The notes beneath the pieces are model-generated. The model saw only the letters and a list, made by a program, of their open reading frames with translations. It was not told the DNA's origin and did no database searches. This document shows, piece by piece, positions 50,811-60,500 of a DNA stretch of 64,000 nucleotides (position 1 is its first letter; each line of letters begins with the position of its first letter). The stretch is taken from contig NZ_AUAC01000010.1 in NCBI RefSeq assembly GCF_000428525.1, positions 1 to 64,000 on the forward strand, read 5' to 3'. The DNA comes from Hellea balneolensis DSM 19091. GTDB lineage: Bacteria; Pseudomonadota; Alphaproteobacteria; Caulobacterales; Maricaulaceae. A program made the translations under genes and the position numbers.

Positions 50811-53280
50811 TTATATCCAGTATATCTTCAGCTTTGGTGACAGCCGTCTTTCGGTCATTAGTGCCTGTTTTTTTGAAAACATTCTTCATGTGAAACCTGA
50901 CAGTGTGCACGCTAACATCTATTTCTAGGGCAATCTCTTTATCTGACAGTCCTGCCGACAAATACCGAACAATTTCGCGTTCACGCGGAGTAAAGGCTTT
51001 TGTTTCGGATGGATAAAGCCTGGCGATTGCCTCCAACGCTCGGTCTGCATAAAACTTCCCATCCTTGTTTGTATTACATGATTGCTGCAGTTTTGATGAA
51101 AGCGCGATCGGTAGAATATATCCAGTTAGCTTTGTCAGGCGAAGAAGGTCTGAGAGATCATCTGAAAACAAGGTCACAGAATTAGCCAATCCGTAAATTT
51201 CACAGACCGAATTGTTATAACTACGCCCATATGCGATCAGAGCGCTAATGTATGGCTTAGCTTCTTCGGCTTTCCCACAGAGATTGAGATAAAGTGCATG
51301 TGCTGTGACGACGTTCACATATTCGCGCCACATTAAATATTCTAGCATTTTTGGGTCGTCGAATACCACCTGCAAGTTTAGCTTTTTCGCAAGACGGTGA
51401 GCCTCTGCGACGTCAACTGACCTGCACGCTAATTCCAGTCGAAGCGTGTCCACGTAACGTGTCACGCGTTTCAAACCTTTAAGTTTTACATCTAGGCTAA
51501 TCCCATATAAAAACTCGGCAGCCTTCTCATATCCCGCGCCAAGATACTTCAGATAGGTCTGTGATCTAATAGCAGCAGCATAAACATCAAACCAAGCCTC
51601 ACTTTCATTCAAACGCTGCGTAATGCCAGAAAGTTTTCGCTTGGCGGAAAGAAAACCACCCGTCTCACAATCAAGCTCGGCACCAAATACCTTCCCAATA
51701 AACCTAAGGCCTTGGTCTTCAGAGAAAAACTTCCGCCGCCGCTTTTCCGCTCGCGCGTAAGACTCCTGAGCAAAGTCCAATTTCCCTGAACCATATGCTG
51801 CTCCGCCCCGGTGGAAGTCTAAATAGAGAATACCGTAGTCAGAACCAGATTTCTCAAAGGCGCTTTCCGATAAAGCTGCTTGCTCATATACAGTTTTAAA
51901 ATCCCCGTTTTGCAGGGCATGCAAACACATAATGGTATGAAGAGCCCCTTCTAGTGCCTCATTACGTTGCGAGCTATCAGGCGCTTTTGGATGAGGCTGC
52001 GCTAGGGCAATTTGCTCTTCAAGACTATGGCAACCATAACCTGCGAGTAATGATCCCATGACCCGGCTTTCATTTAACAAGGCCGCATTATCGCCGCCCT
52101 CCCGATCCTTTGTAAAATCTTCGCTGATGAACCTTGCGGAATTCCAGCATCTATTCGCGTGCTCCAACTTACCTTCTTTTACATGAAGCAGAGATTTAAT
52201 CAGCATCAACCGTGGATAAGCTTCGCAGAGCTGATCGCTAGTAAAAGACATGACTTGGCGGATTCGGTCCAGTCCCTCATTGAGCCATAAAAATAAACCG
52301 CCAGCTTGTTCAATAAGGTCACACACATAAGTCGTCTCTCCCGAACGTGAGGCATGACCTAAGGCCGTAACCAAATCTCCTTTACGCCAATAATACTGAC
52401 AGGCTCGAAGGTGTAATTGCTTCATTTTATCTGGATCCAGCTCCCAAGCTTGCCGTTGCAAGACCGTCTTTACACAAGGATGCAGGCCGCCATTATCTTT
52501 TGACCCCGACCAGACAGGAAACAAGACCTTAACGAGAGTTTCCAGCTCATGAGCTGAAATAGAGAGCATATCTTGGGCATCTTCAAAGACGAAAGGTTCA
52601 ACACTCGATAATTCTCTTGCCCTTGAGAGGCAATCAGGCGGTAATGCTGTTAAGACCTCTTCTTCCACGAGTTCCCAGAAAACCCTTAAGTCCAAGTTGA
52701 AAACATCATTGATTTGCGTATGGTTTCCTGCACCTGCAGATTTCAACGTAGAAACTGCAGCAGGCCACCCCTCAAACCTCTCAAAGAGCAAAGTCGAAAC
52801 GGTTTTCTTACACCTTAAAAATTGTGTTGTTTCCTCCAGCGTAAAGGCTAGGTCGTCTTTGTCGAGTGACGCAAGTTTACCTTGCAATCGGAAGGCGGCG
52901 AATCGTAATTTAGAGCAATACCGCCGGATGAGCACGACATGTAACACCTTCGGGCTATGAACCGCAGCCTTTACAAGCGATTTTAGAACAGGATGAGGCA
53001 GTAAATGGGCATCATCAACAAATATCCAAAATGGAGCCTCTCGATTTCTTTGCCCCTCAATCCAATTAAGCGTAACATCAGAGTGCTGGCTTTGATCTAC
53101 CCACGTAACCGCCGCGTGTTTGCGCTGGCGCAATAATTCAGCCCAATGCCGAGCATAAACTGTTTTTCCAAATCCAGATGGAGCCTCAATCAAAATCGCC
53201 GGATAGTCAGCCAGCCGATTAAACTCAGCCTCGAGCCTAGGGGCAATGTAATAGTCATCTATACTGTCTGATTTGATCAT
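50806..53280 (-). CDS. MalT-like LuxR-family regulator (LAL class), 824 aa
   Basis: An N-terminal STAND-type ATPase has Walker A EAPSGFGKTVYARHW (about 34-48) and Walker B FWIFVDDAHLL (about 85-95). A long TPR-like helical sensor spans about 300-740. The C-terminal LuxR helix-turn-helix is FTPREREIVRYLSAGLSDKE then DVSVHTVRFHMKNVFKKTG. Such proteins bind an inducer and ATP, oligomerise and activate neighbouring catabolic genes. The next genes are the TonB receptor 2 operon on the same strand. Confidence 0.92.
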   Translation of the reverse strand: MIKSDSIDDYYIAPRLEAEFNRLADYPAILIEAPSGFGKTVYARHWAELLRQRKHAAVTWVDQSQHSDVTLNWIEGQRNREAPFWIFVDDAHLLPHPVLKSLVKAAVHSPKVLHVVLIRRYCSKLRFAAFRLQGKLASLDKDDLAFTLEETTQFLRCKKTVSTLLFERFEGWPAAVSTLKSAGAGNHTQINDVFNLDLRVFWELVEEEVLTALPPDCLSRARELSSVEPFVFEDAQDMLSISAHELETLVKVLFPVWSGSKDNGGLHPCVKTVLQRQAWELDPDKMKQLHLRACQYYWRKGDLVTALGHASRSGETTYVCDLIEQAGGLFLWLNEGLDRIRQVMSFTSDQLCEAYPRLMLIKSLLHVKEGKLEHANRCWNSARFISEDFTKDREGGDNAALLNESRVMGSLLAGYGCHSLEEQIALAQPHPKAPDSSQRNEALEGALHTIMCLHALQNGDFKTVYEQAALSESAFEKSGSDYGILYLDFHRGGAAYGSGKLDFAQESYARAEKRRRKFFSEDQGLRFIGKVFGAELDCETGGFLSAKRKLSGITQRLNESEAWFDVYAAAIRSQTYLKYLGAGYEKAAEFLYGISLDVKLKGLKRVTRYVDTLRLELACRSVDVAEAHRLAKKLNLQVVFDDPKMLEYLMWREYVNVVTAHALYLNLCGKAEEAKPYISALIAYGRSYNNSVCEIYGLANSVTLFSDDLSDLLRLTKLTGYILPIALSSKLQQSCNTNKDGKFYADRALEAIARLYPSETKAFTPREREIVRYLSAGLSDKEIALEIDVSVHTVRFHMKNVFKKTGTNDRKTAVTKAEDILDIN

Positions 53281-54872
53281 CTATAATTATTTACACGAAT
53301 AATCGGAAATGAATAGCTGTACAAATTTACCCAAAATAAAGTGACCCGCCTCTTTTAAATCATGACCCATTGCTAAGCTTCGTTAGTTCATTCGGTCGTC
53401 ACAGCACTTTAACATTATAAATTACAGACATTACGACAGAATAAGACTCTTTCAAGAATAAACCGATGGCGGATATTCAAGATCGATGAGATTAGGGCTC
53501 TGGCATAGCGTACAACAAAATCTATGTCTTATGGCTGCATTCTAGCGAGTAAGAGACGGCGATTCTGACTTGACTTACTATTGACGTAAGACCCTCTTTG
53601 CCGCTCAAGCGCTTCAAAATACGTTCCATTCGTAAGCGTAGATAAGACAGTCTCATTTCGGCCCGTTAAAACGTAATCGACGGTTTTGGGTCTCAGACTA
53701 GACGTGACATTATTCAGTCAATTTAGGTCAACCTTAACCATAGAGACAGCCTTAAGGTTTCGAGTTCGATTGACTTTTTCAGAAGCGATGTGATCATTAC
53801 TTTTTCGTCGCTTCAAAAAATCAAAAATACATATCCCATCACTAGCATTATTTTAAGATAAGCAATTCAGGCTAGAAATTAGATACCGTCAACACGACAA
53901 ACTCAACTCTGTACTTAAGGGAAAATCCGTTAATCGAAGCCTATACGATTAAGTTTTACATCGGAATATTTTGCATTGGCGACCGATGTGTTCAGCCCTT
54001 TTAAAAATTGGCTACACACAGTCCCTAAACCACGCAATGCCGGCGACTGTGGTTTCTACGTCTTCATAATAACCAATGAGCCCATGGGCGTTTCGAATTA
54101 CTTGGTAGCGCTGTTAATGCTAACCCGTTTAGGCTAACTTGAGCAATTATGTCAGACTGAAATTTAGCGCCAATTGGAATACTACTCTTTATTAAGCCAT
54201 GCCGCGAATTTCATCCACGTAATGGAATTTTATATGTATTAAGACTTATGAATTTAGACCTAATCCTAGAACCGTCGCTTCAAACTCGCCGCGAATGTTG
54301 TGCCTATATCAAAATCATCCACAATGATTTGCGAGTGTCTGAGCGTTGGCGTGGCTTCATAACCCTCATTCAGGATATTCTGAATCTTGAAGCCAAAGGT
54401 GCACTCACCGCCGCCGAAATTAGGTCGCCATCAAATACAATGCCTAATAAAGCGGGCCGGTGACGAGGTTAGCAATCACCGACCCTAGCATCTCCGGCTA
54501 GCCGGACATGATTTCTGTATAAGACGCGGGGTTAACTATTAAATTTTGCGGAGATAAACTTCGATAAAAGCAGGTGAAGTCTAACATAAATATATAGGTC
54601 TTCTGCCGAATTTTCCATTTCTATATTTCCGCAAACGCCTTACAATGTCTGTAAAACATATCTGGCACAGCTCACATATATTTATAATATTTTTATGACA
54701 TGCTAATGACAAATAAGGGCTGTTTTGTCATAAAACCTATAATGTACTGTCATCAGATCATTAATTAATTGTCATGAATCTCTGTCATAGCCCTCTCGTT
54801 GAGAGGGTCGAGTGGTGAGTCCATATTGGGCATTCTCATTATGAAAATTCTAATTTGAACTGAGAGATAGTC
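53281..54872. other. Decayed intergenic region
   Basis: I see no intact gene in 1.6 kb. Two minus-strand fragments read coherently: PKTVDYVLTGRNETVLST continuing to LLLARMQP and a stop at 53529, and NAHGLIGYYEDVETTVAGIA continuing to WFRDCV and a stop near 54010. Neither has a start or a family I can name. A plus-strand frame at 54248-54463 (71 codons) lacks a ribosome site. The stretch looks like eroded coding DNA. The promoter of the lipoprotein gene must be at its right end. Confidence 0.5.
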
Positions 54873-56288
54873 ATGAAAAATATCCGTTCCAAGCTTATAT
54901 TAAGCGTTGCGACTCTTGCCCTGATCAGCTGCGGTAATGAGGGTGTAACTCTAGTAACAGAAAACACTGCACCCGTTGTACCACCGTCCACACCCGCAGC
55001 TTCAACACCTATTGAAGATCTTGTAGCCTCCACACAACGCCTTACATTTGCGAATGAAGACCAACTCGGCGGTGAGCAAATTGTTAAAATTAACGGTACA
55101 ATTACAGACGATCTCGAACTTATTGAAGGTATCAAATACGAACTTGACGGCCGTGTTAATATCGGAATTGACGGCGGCCCGACATGTGAATCGGGCGAAG
55201 GCGTTACATTTGAAGTCCCTGCGGGCGTTACGCTCTATGGACGCTCCACAGATGCCTTCTTAGTTGTTAATCGCTGCTCTGACTTGCTGGCGCAGGGGTC
55301 ATCTACAGCTCCTATCGTCTTTACAGCGCTGACCGACCTTGTCGGCACAGATGATTTGACATCCGTCACTGGCCAATGGGGCGGACTTGTCATCAACGGA
55401 ACAGGTATCGTCGCTGAAACAGGCAAGTGCCTGGCGGGTACGGGTAACAATACGGGCGAACCTTGCCAGCGCACGGTTGAGGGCGTTGAGTCACCGACAG
55501 CTACATATGGCGGCAGCGATAACGGCGACAGCAGCGGTATCTTGTCTTTCATCCAAGTCAAATATGCAGGTTTTGCGGTTACAGAAGGTAACGAGCTTAA
55601 CGGTATTACTTTCGCGGGGGTGGGATCAGCCACAACAGCGAACAACATCCAAGTTCACAACAATGAAGATGATGGCATTGAAATGTTCGGCGGTGCTGTC
55701 AACTTCTCTAATGTTGTCTTGACCGGTAATGATGACGATTCAATTGACACAGACTCCGGTTGGAATGGCGAAATCAATGGCGCTATTGTTGTTCAACGTG
55801 CGCCGTCACAAGCCGAACTCGACGCGGCACAAACCGATGACGACATTGACTGGGGTGACAACATGGTCGAATCATCAGGTGATGAATCCGATGGTGCTGA
55901 CGAAGCTTATACCATCAGAAACTTCACATTTATCAACCTTGACAATGACCAAGGTGATGGCATCCGACTCAATGACGGAACGAATGGTACATTCACGGAT
56001 GGCACTGTTTGGGAGTCAGGCGGACAGTGCATCCGCTATCAAGGCGATGCGGGTAACGGAAATGCCACATTTGAAGCGTCTGACGACCCGGACTTCAACG
56101 ATGTGACTTTTAACTGCGTGACACTTTGTCAGGACGACGATGCTGTCTGTATTGCTGCGGTTGATGCCGGCAATAATACTGTTAATGCACCTGCTGACTT
56201 CTCGGCTACGACTGTTGAAACAGCACTAGACGGCGTAACGTTCTATCAGCCTTGGGCTTGTGGCTTGCCTGGTGTAGACCCTTGCTAA
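54873..56288 (+). CDS. Lipoprotein, probable beta-helix surface protein partnered with TonB receptor 3
   Basis: A type II signal peptide ends in LALISC with lipid Cys about 20, followed by a Thr/Pro-rich linker. The remainder carries degenerate repeats (GVTLYGRSTDAFLVVNRCSD, GQWGGLVINGTGIV, IQVHNNEDDGIEMFGG, DDSIDTDSGWNG), which suggest a right-handed beta-helix, plus several Cys, including the final CGLPGVDPC. Proteins of this look are common beside TonB receptors in this class, but their substrate is unknown. An acidic composition suggests Ca2+ or metal contact. The TonB receptor begins 103 bases downstream. Confidence 0.75.
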   Translation: MKNIRSKLILSVATLALISCGNEGVTLVTENTAPVVPPSTPAASTPIEDLVASTQRLTFANEDQLGGEQIVKINGTITDDLELIEGIKYELDGRVNIGIDGGPTCESGEGVTFEVPAGVTLYGRSTDAFLVVNRCSDLLAQGSSTAPIVFTALTDLVGTDDLTSVTGQWGGLVINGTGIVAETGKCLAGTGNNTGEPCQRTVEGVESPTATYGGSDNGDSSGILSFIQVKYAGFAVTEGNELNGITFAGVGSATTANNIQVHNNEDDGIEMFGGAVNFSNVVLTGNDDDSIDTDSGWNGEINGAIVVQRAPSQAELDAAQTDDDIDWGDNMVESSGDESDGADEAYTIRNFTFINLDNDQGDGIRLNDGTNGTFTDGTVWESGGQCIRYQGDAGNGNATFEASDDPDFNDVTFNCVTLCQDDDAVCIAAVDAGNNTVNAPADFSATTVETALDGVTFYQPWACGLPGVDPC

Positions 56289-56318
56289 CTGGTGCCTAAG
56301 CTCAATTGAGACTTCATT

Positions 56319-56341
56319 GGGCGCCCTAAGTCAGGGCGCCC
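56319..56341 (+). terminator. Hairpin between lipoprotein and TonB receptor 3
   Basis: GGGCGCCCT pairs perfectly with AGGGCGCCC over a five-base loop and is followed by ATTCTTT. It probably acts as a partial terminator that lowers the downstream receptor. Confidence 0.65.
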
Positions 56342-56391
56342 ATTCTTTATAATAAGGGGCGGTTGCCCATGTCGCATTCTTAGGACCTACC

Positions 56392-58869
56392 ATGTCAAAA
56401 CTCTATTCTATTCAATCTTTGCTTGTGGGAACTGCACTCACAATGGCTTTCGCCTCGCCGATATATGCGCAATCAAATACGGTCGAGGATGAGGTTGTCG
56501 TCACCGGAACATTTATCCCAACACCACAAAAGGCCACGTCTCAAGTTGCCTCTTTTCTCGAACCTGAAGATCTAGCACGGCAAGGCGACTCAGACGCCGC
56601 TATCGCCCTTACGCGTGTCAGCGGGATCTCCGTTGTTGGCGGAAAATTTGCTTATGTTCGAGGCTTAGGTGATCGGTATTCTGCTGCAACTCTTAACGGG
56701 TCGCCTCTGCCAAGTACGGACCCTCTGCGCCGTACAGTTCCTCTCGATTTGTTTCCAACAAGCGTGCTCGACGGTATCTCAGTACAAAAAACTTATTCCG
56801 CCGATGCTCCAGCTGAATTTGGCGGCGGATTAATTAATATGCGTACATCTCGCGCCGTGGCAGATCGCTTTGTTCGGGCTAAACTCAGCACAAGTTTTAA
56901 CTCTGAAACAACATTTAAGGATGGTTTTACCTATGAGGGTGGAGACTACGATGTATTTGGTTTTGATGATGGTCTGCGTGATTTACCTGATCCTATTCGA
57001 GGTGTGTTGGAGTCGGGAGGTGATTTTGATTCCTTTACGCCGAACCAAGACGCTATTGTAGCGAGTCTTCAAATACCGGAATTGACGACGGTGACGGATG
57101 ATTATAATCCATTTTTTGACACAGGGCTTTCTTTGACAGCCGCACGCGACATGGTTATCGGCGGTAAAGATGTTTTTTTGACAGCGGCCATAGGATTTGA
57201 TCGCGATATTACGACAAAAAGTGCGCAGCAAAATTTTGCAACAGAACTGACGGATATTAGTGAAGAGCTTCTGGTTGAAAAAGTCGCTGACGTCACAACG
57301 GTGAATTCTGTCATTAATGGACTTTTGACCGGCGCTATTGACCTTGATACCGACCAGACCATTTTTGGTACCTTGCTCTATATTCATGACACGGACAAAA
57401 TTGCAAAAGAGACGATTGGTGTGAACAACGCCAATGGCCGTGATATCAATGAACGCGGCGCAGCTTGGGAAGAGCGAGAGCTTTACTTTAGCCAAATTGG
57501 CGGCGAGCATGCGCTCTTTAATTTTGATATTGATTGGCGCGCCTCCTATTCTGAAAGTGCGCGCGATGTGCCTTTTGACAATACGGGTACAGCGTTTAAC
57601 TTTTCCTATCTTGATGACTGGCTTTATAGTGCGGGGGGTGAAATATCGCGTGATTTTGATTTTGCGTCTAGCCTCATCACACTTACTGCGGGGGGTTCAT
57701 ATTCCGATTTGCACCGTGATTTTCTTTCCTTTGATTTCACCATAGACCCTGTTCAAAATGTTGTTAACCTTCCAACTGCGCCCGATGCCGTTTATTTTGG
57801 TTTGCTAGACACCTATGCTGGATTTGGTAAGGCTGAGATTGAGTTTTCAGATGCTGTTCGCGCCGAAATTGGTGTTCGCTATGAAGACGCTGAACAGGCT
57901 GTGATTATCGCGGACCGCTTTGGTGAGGCCGTGCTTGAAGACAGTGCGTTTCTTGAAAATGATTATGTGCTGCCCTCAGCATCTTTAACGTGGAACTTCC
58001 TCGATAATACACAGCTACGCTTGGCCTATTCCGATACAATTGGACGTCCACAATTTCGTGAACTTGCGGTTACAAAATATACTGATCCTGATTTTGGCGG
58101 GACACGTGAAATACGAGGCAATAATAATCTGGTTGATACAGAGTTTACAAATATTGATGCCCGCATAGAGCATTATTTCGGTGCCAGACAATATGCAACA
58201 TTTGGGCTCTTTTATAAGGATATTACAAATCCCATAGAGGATATTCAAAATCCGGGTAGTGATGGCGAGACAGTCTCTTCATCCTTTATAAATGCCCCAA
58301 AAGCTGAGATTTTTGGGTTCGAAGCTGATTTCCGACGTAATTTTTCAATGCCTTTTGAGCAAGCGTTCTTTGCAAATAGGGATTGGTTCTTTTCTGCAAA
58401 TTACACCTATACAAAATCGGAAATTAAAGCTGGCGCAGGAGACGTTATTACCACGTTTGATGACCGTCTTGTCTCTGCATCGGATTTAGGGCTAGACGGC
58501 TCTCAGATGCAGGGGTCACCGGAAAATATTGTTAATACGCAATTTGGCTGGGAAGGTGACAATGATCAATTTACACTTCTTGTCGGATGGGTGGATGAGC
58601 GCATCTTATTACGCGGCGCTGGCGATCCGTCTGAAATAAACCTCGACCCACTTCTTGCTGTCATCGAAGATCCGGGCGTGCAGCTTGATATGACATATAA
58701 GCGTAATTTTAATATTGGGGAACGCGAAGCCACATTTGGGCTTAGTCTGCGCAATTTGCTTAATCAGGATAATGAACAATTCCTGACAAATAGCAAAGGC
58801 GAGCGTACAGAATTTAACACCTACGCCCGCGGCACATCTATATCAGCCTCATTATCTGCTGATTTTTAG
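56392..58869 (+). CDS. TonB-dependent outer-membrane receptor 3
   Basis: A signal peptide (ends PIYAQS) leads to DEVVVTGTFIPTPQKATSQV, a plug with YVRGLGDRYSAATLNGSPLP then STDPLRRTVPLDLFPTSVLD, and a large barrel ending ISASLSADF. The plug signature RGLGDRYSAATLNG places it in the large receptor class without a CarbopepD domain. The upstream lipoprotein probably assists ligand capture. Ends at a strong terminator. Confidence 0.93.
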   Translation: MSKLYSIQSLLVGTALTMAFASPIYAQSNTVEDEVVVTGTFIPTPQKATSQVASFLEPEDLARQGDSDAAIALTRVSGISVVGGKFAYVRGLGDRYSAATLNGSPLPSTDPLRRTVPLDLFPTSVLDGISVQKTYSADAPAEFGGGLINMRTSRAVADRFVRAKLSTSFNSETTFKDGFTYEGGDYDVFGFDDGLRDLPDPIRGVLESGGDFDSFTPNQDAIVASLQIPELTTVTDDYNPFFDTGLSLTAARDMVIGGKDVFLTAAIGFDRDITTKSAQQNFATELTDISEELLVEKVADVTTVNSVINGLLTGAIDLDTDQTIFGTLLYIHDTDKIAKETIGVNNANGRDINERGAAWEERELYFSQIGGEHALFNFDIDWRASYSESARDVPFDNTGTAFNFSYLDDWLYSAGGEISRDFDFASSLITLTAGGSYSDLHRDFLSFDFTIDPVQNVVNLPTAPDAVYFGLLDTYAGFGKAEIEFSDAVRAEIGVRYEDAEQAVIIADRFGEAVLEDSAFLENDYVLPSASLTWNFLDNTQLRLAYSDTIGRPQFRELAVTKYTDPDFGGTREIRGNNNLVDTEFTNIDARIEHYFGARQYATFGLFYKDITNPIEDIQNPGSDGETVSSSFINAPKAEIFGFEADFRRNFSMPFEQAFFANRDWFFSANYTYTKSEIKAGAGDVITTFDDRLVSASDLGLDGSQMQGSPENIVNTQFGWEGDNDQFTLLVGWVDERILLRGAGDPSEINLDPLLAVIEDPGVQLDMTYKRNFNIGEREATFGLSLRNLLNQDNEQFLTNSKGERTEFNTYARGTSISASLSADF

Positions 58870-58891
58870 AAGCTGAATCACTTAACCTTCT

Positions 58892-58924
58892 AAGACCAAA
58901 GCTTTATGAGCTTTGGTCTTTTTT
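58892..58924. terminator. Bidirectional intrinsic terminator
   Basis: AAGACCAAAGCT pairs with AGCTTTGGTCTT and is followed by T-residues on the plus strand; the mirror A-tract serves the minus strand. It lies between convergent TonB receptor 3 and the 58931 gene. Confidence 0.9.
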
Positions 58925-58930
58925 GTTATG

Positions 58931-59494
58931 CTAAAGGCCTTGAATGCGGTTTAATTCAACAGCTGGTGCGGACCAATTTGGCGAAAGCTTAGCCGCGTAT
59001 TTATAATCTGCAGCTGCGCCTAATTTATCGCCTTGCATTTCTTTCGCAATGGCACGGCCGTAAGCTGCCATGCTTGCCGTTTTATCACTTCCGCTACAAC
59101 CATTGAAAATTGAAGCGGCGCGGGCCGTCTCACCCGCCATAAGCGCCGTATAGCCTTGACCTAAAAGCGTATAATCTGGGTGTGCGCCAAGCTTATCTGC
59201 ATTTTTAAAATCGCGAGTAGCCGCTTTCATATTATCTTTTGATAAGTTTAGAAAAGCGCGTTTAACATAAATTGCGGAGCGAATATCACTCACAGCTGTT
59301 AAGCGAAGCGCTTGGTTGCAGGCGCGAAGTGCTTTGCGTGTCGCTTCATCTGCGCCCAAACATGTCTTTAAAAGCTCATTAGACTTTACTGTATTGCTGC
59401 TTGTGAAGTGTGAGGCTTCAAAGACATTTGTTGCATGGGCTGTGGACGCGCCGAAAGACGCAACCAAAAAAGTTGTGAAAAGAATTTTTTTCAT
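58931..59494 (-). CDS. Exported TPR-like protein
   Basis: A signal peptide (MKKILFTTFLVASFGASTAHA) precedes helical repeats with tetratricopeptide spacing (RSAIYVKRAFLNLSKDNMKA, PDYTLLGQGYTALMAGETAR, MAAYGRAIAKEMQGDKLGAA). At 187 residues it is a small periplasmic helper protein. I start at ATG 59494 because AAGGAG lies upstream; a longer frame is possible. It is monocistronic and ends at the shared terminator. Confidence 0.8.
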   Translation of the reverse strand: MKKILFTTFLVASFGASTAHATNVFEASHFTSSNTVKSNELLKTCLGADEATRKALRACNQALRLTAVSDIRSAIYVKRAFLNLSKDNMKAATRDFKNADKLGAHPDYTLLGQGYTALMAGETARAASIFNGCSGSDKTASMAAYGRAIAKEMQGDKLGAAADYKYAAKLSPNWSAPAVELNRIQGL

Positions 59495-59710
59495 GGTGAT
59501 CTCCTTAAGAACATCACCAACGTTAATAATAGACTGCAAACGTGCGCCGTTGGCTTACACACCGCTGCCTAACCTCTATGACAGTTTTATTACACTAAGT
59601 GTTACAAATGTGTCAAGAAACTGTTGCAAACTAATTTAATGGGCCGAGCAATGTCATTTTAGTTTCACAAAAAATCTATAACAGCGCTCCAAAAGCTGAG
59701 GGAAATTGGA

Positions 59711-60379
59711 ATGAACCACGCAAAATTTAGGCCGCTACTAGCTGAGTTTATCGGGTCAGCATTGCTCGCGGGCGTCGTTATTGGCTCAGGCATTCTTGCC
59801 ATTACGCTAAGCAATGGAAATGACGCCATTGCTCTTCTCGGAAACACAATAGCGACTGGCGCAATCCTCTGGGTTCTGGTCGCTATATTAGGGCCTATTT
59901 CGGGGGCCCATTTTAATCCCGCCGTCACTTTAGCATTTCTCTTGAGAAAAGAAATTTCTTCCCCCCTGGCGGTGATATATATTTTCATTCAAATTATAGG
60001 CTGCATCATAGGGGCTTGGCTAGCCCATGCTATGTTTGAGCTCCCTATGCTTCAACTCGCCACGACAGAAAGGTCAGGACTTTCGAAAATATTAGCCGAG
60101 GCGCTCGCAACCTTCACGCTCGTCTTTGCCATATTTGGGGCCATACGCCACGCCCCGAAAGCCGTCCCCATGGCCGTCGCGCTGGCTATCACGGCCGGCT
60201 ATTGGTGGACATCATCAACAAGCTTCGCCAATCCGGCCATAACAATTGCCCGGTCTCTATCTGACAGCTTCGCAGGGGTAAGCCCGGCAAATGTACCGGG
60301 ATTTATAATCGGGCAACTCATAGGCGCAATAGCCGCATCAGCTATATCTTATGTTCTGTTCGAAAAGCCCTCTGAGTAA
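59711..60379 (+). CDS. Aquaporin / MIP-family channel
   Basis: Six membrane helices and both NPA motifs are visible: SGAHFNPAVTLAFLL and FANPAITIARSLSD. The channel passes water, glycerol or small neutral solutes such as arsenite; the AqpS-like branch is possible, but no ars gene is nearby. The 222-residue length is standard. It is transcribed alone. Confidence 0.9.
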   Translation: MNHAKFRPLLAEFIGSALLAGVVIGSGILAITLSNGNDAIALLGNTIATGAILWVLVAILGPISGAHFNPAVTLAFLLRKEISSPLAVIYIFIQIIGCIIGAWLAHAMFELPMLQLATTERSGLSKILAEALATFTLVFAIFGAIRHAPKAVPMAVALAITAGYWWTSSTSFANPAITIARSLSDSFAGVSPANVPGFIIGQLIGAIAASAISYVLFEKPSE

Positions 60380-60500
60380 TACCTTTCGGGCTTATTAGTT
60401 AATGTGACGCAGCCTTTCAAAGCACGAGCTATAGCTATATGGCTTAAGACATTTTGCTCTCAGCCCTAAATATCGTAGCAATTGAAGCTAGGCTTCAATG

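Noticed and set aside
54248-54463. 71-codon plus-strand frame in the decayed region
   Set aside because: No ribosome site, no recognisable family, surrounded by non-coding DNA.
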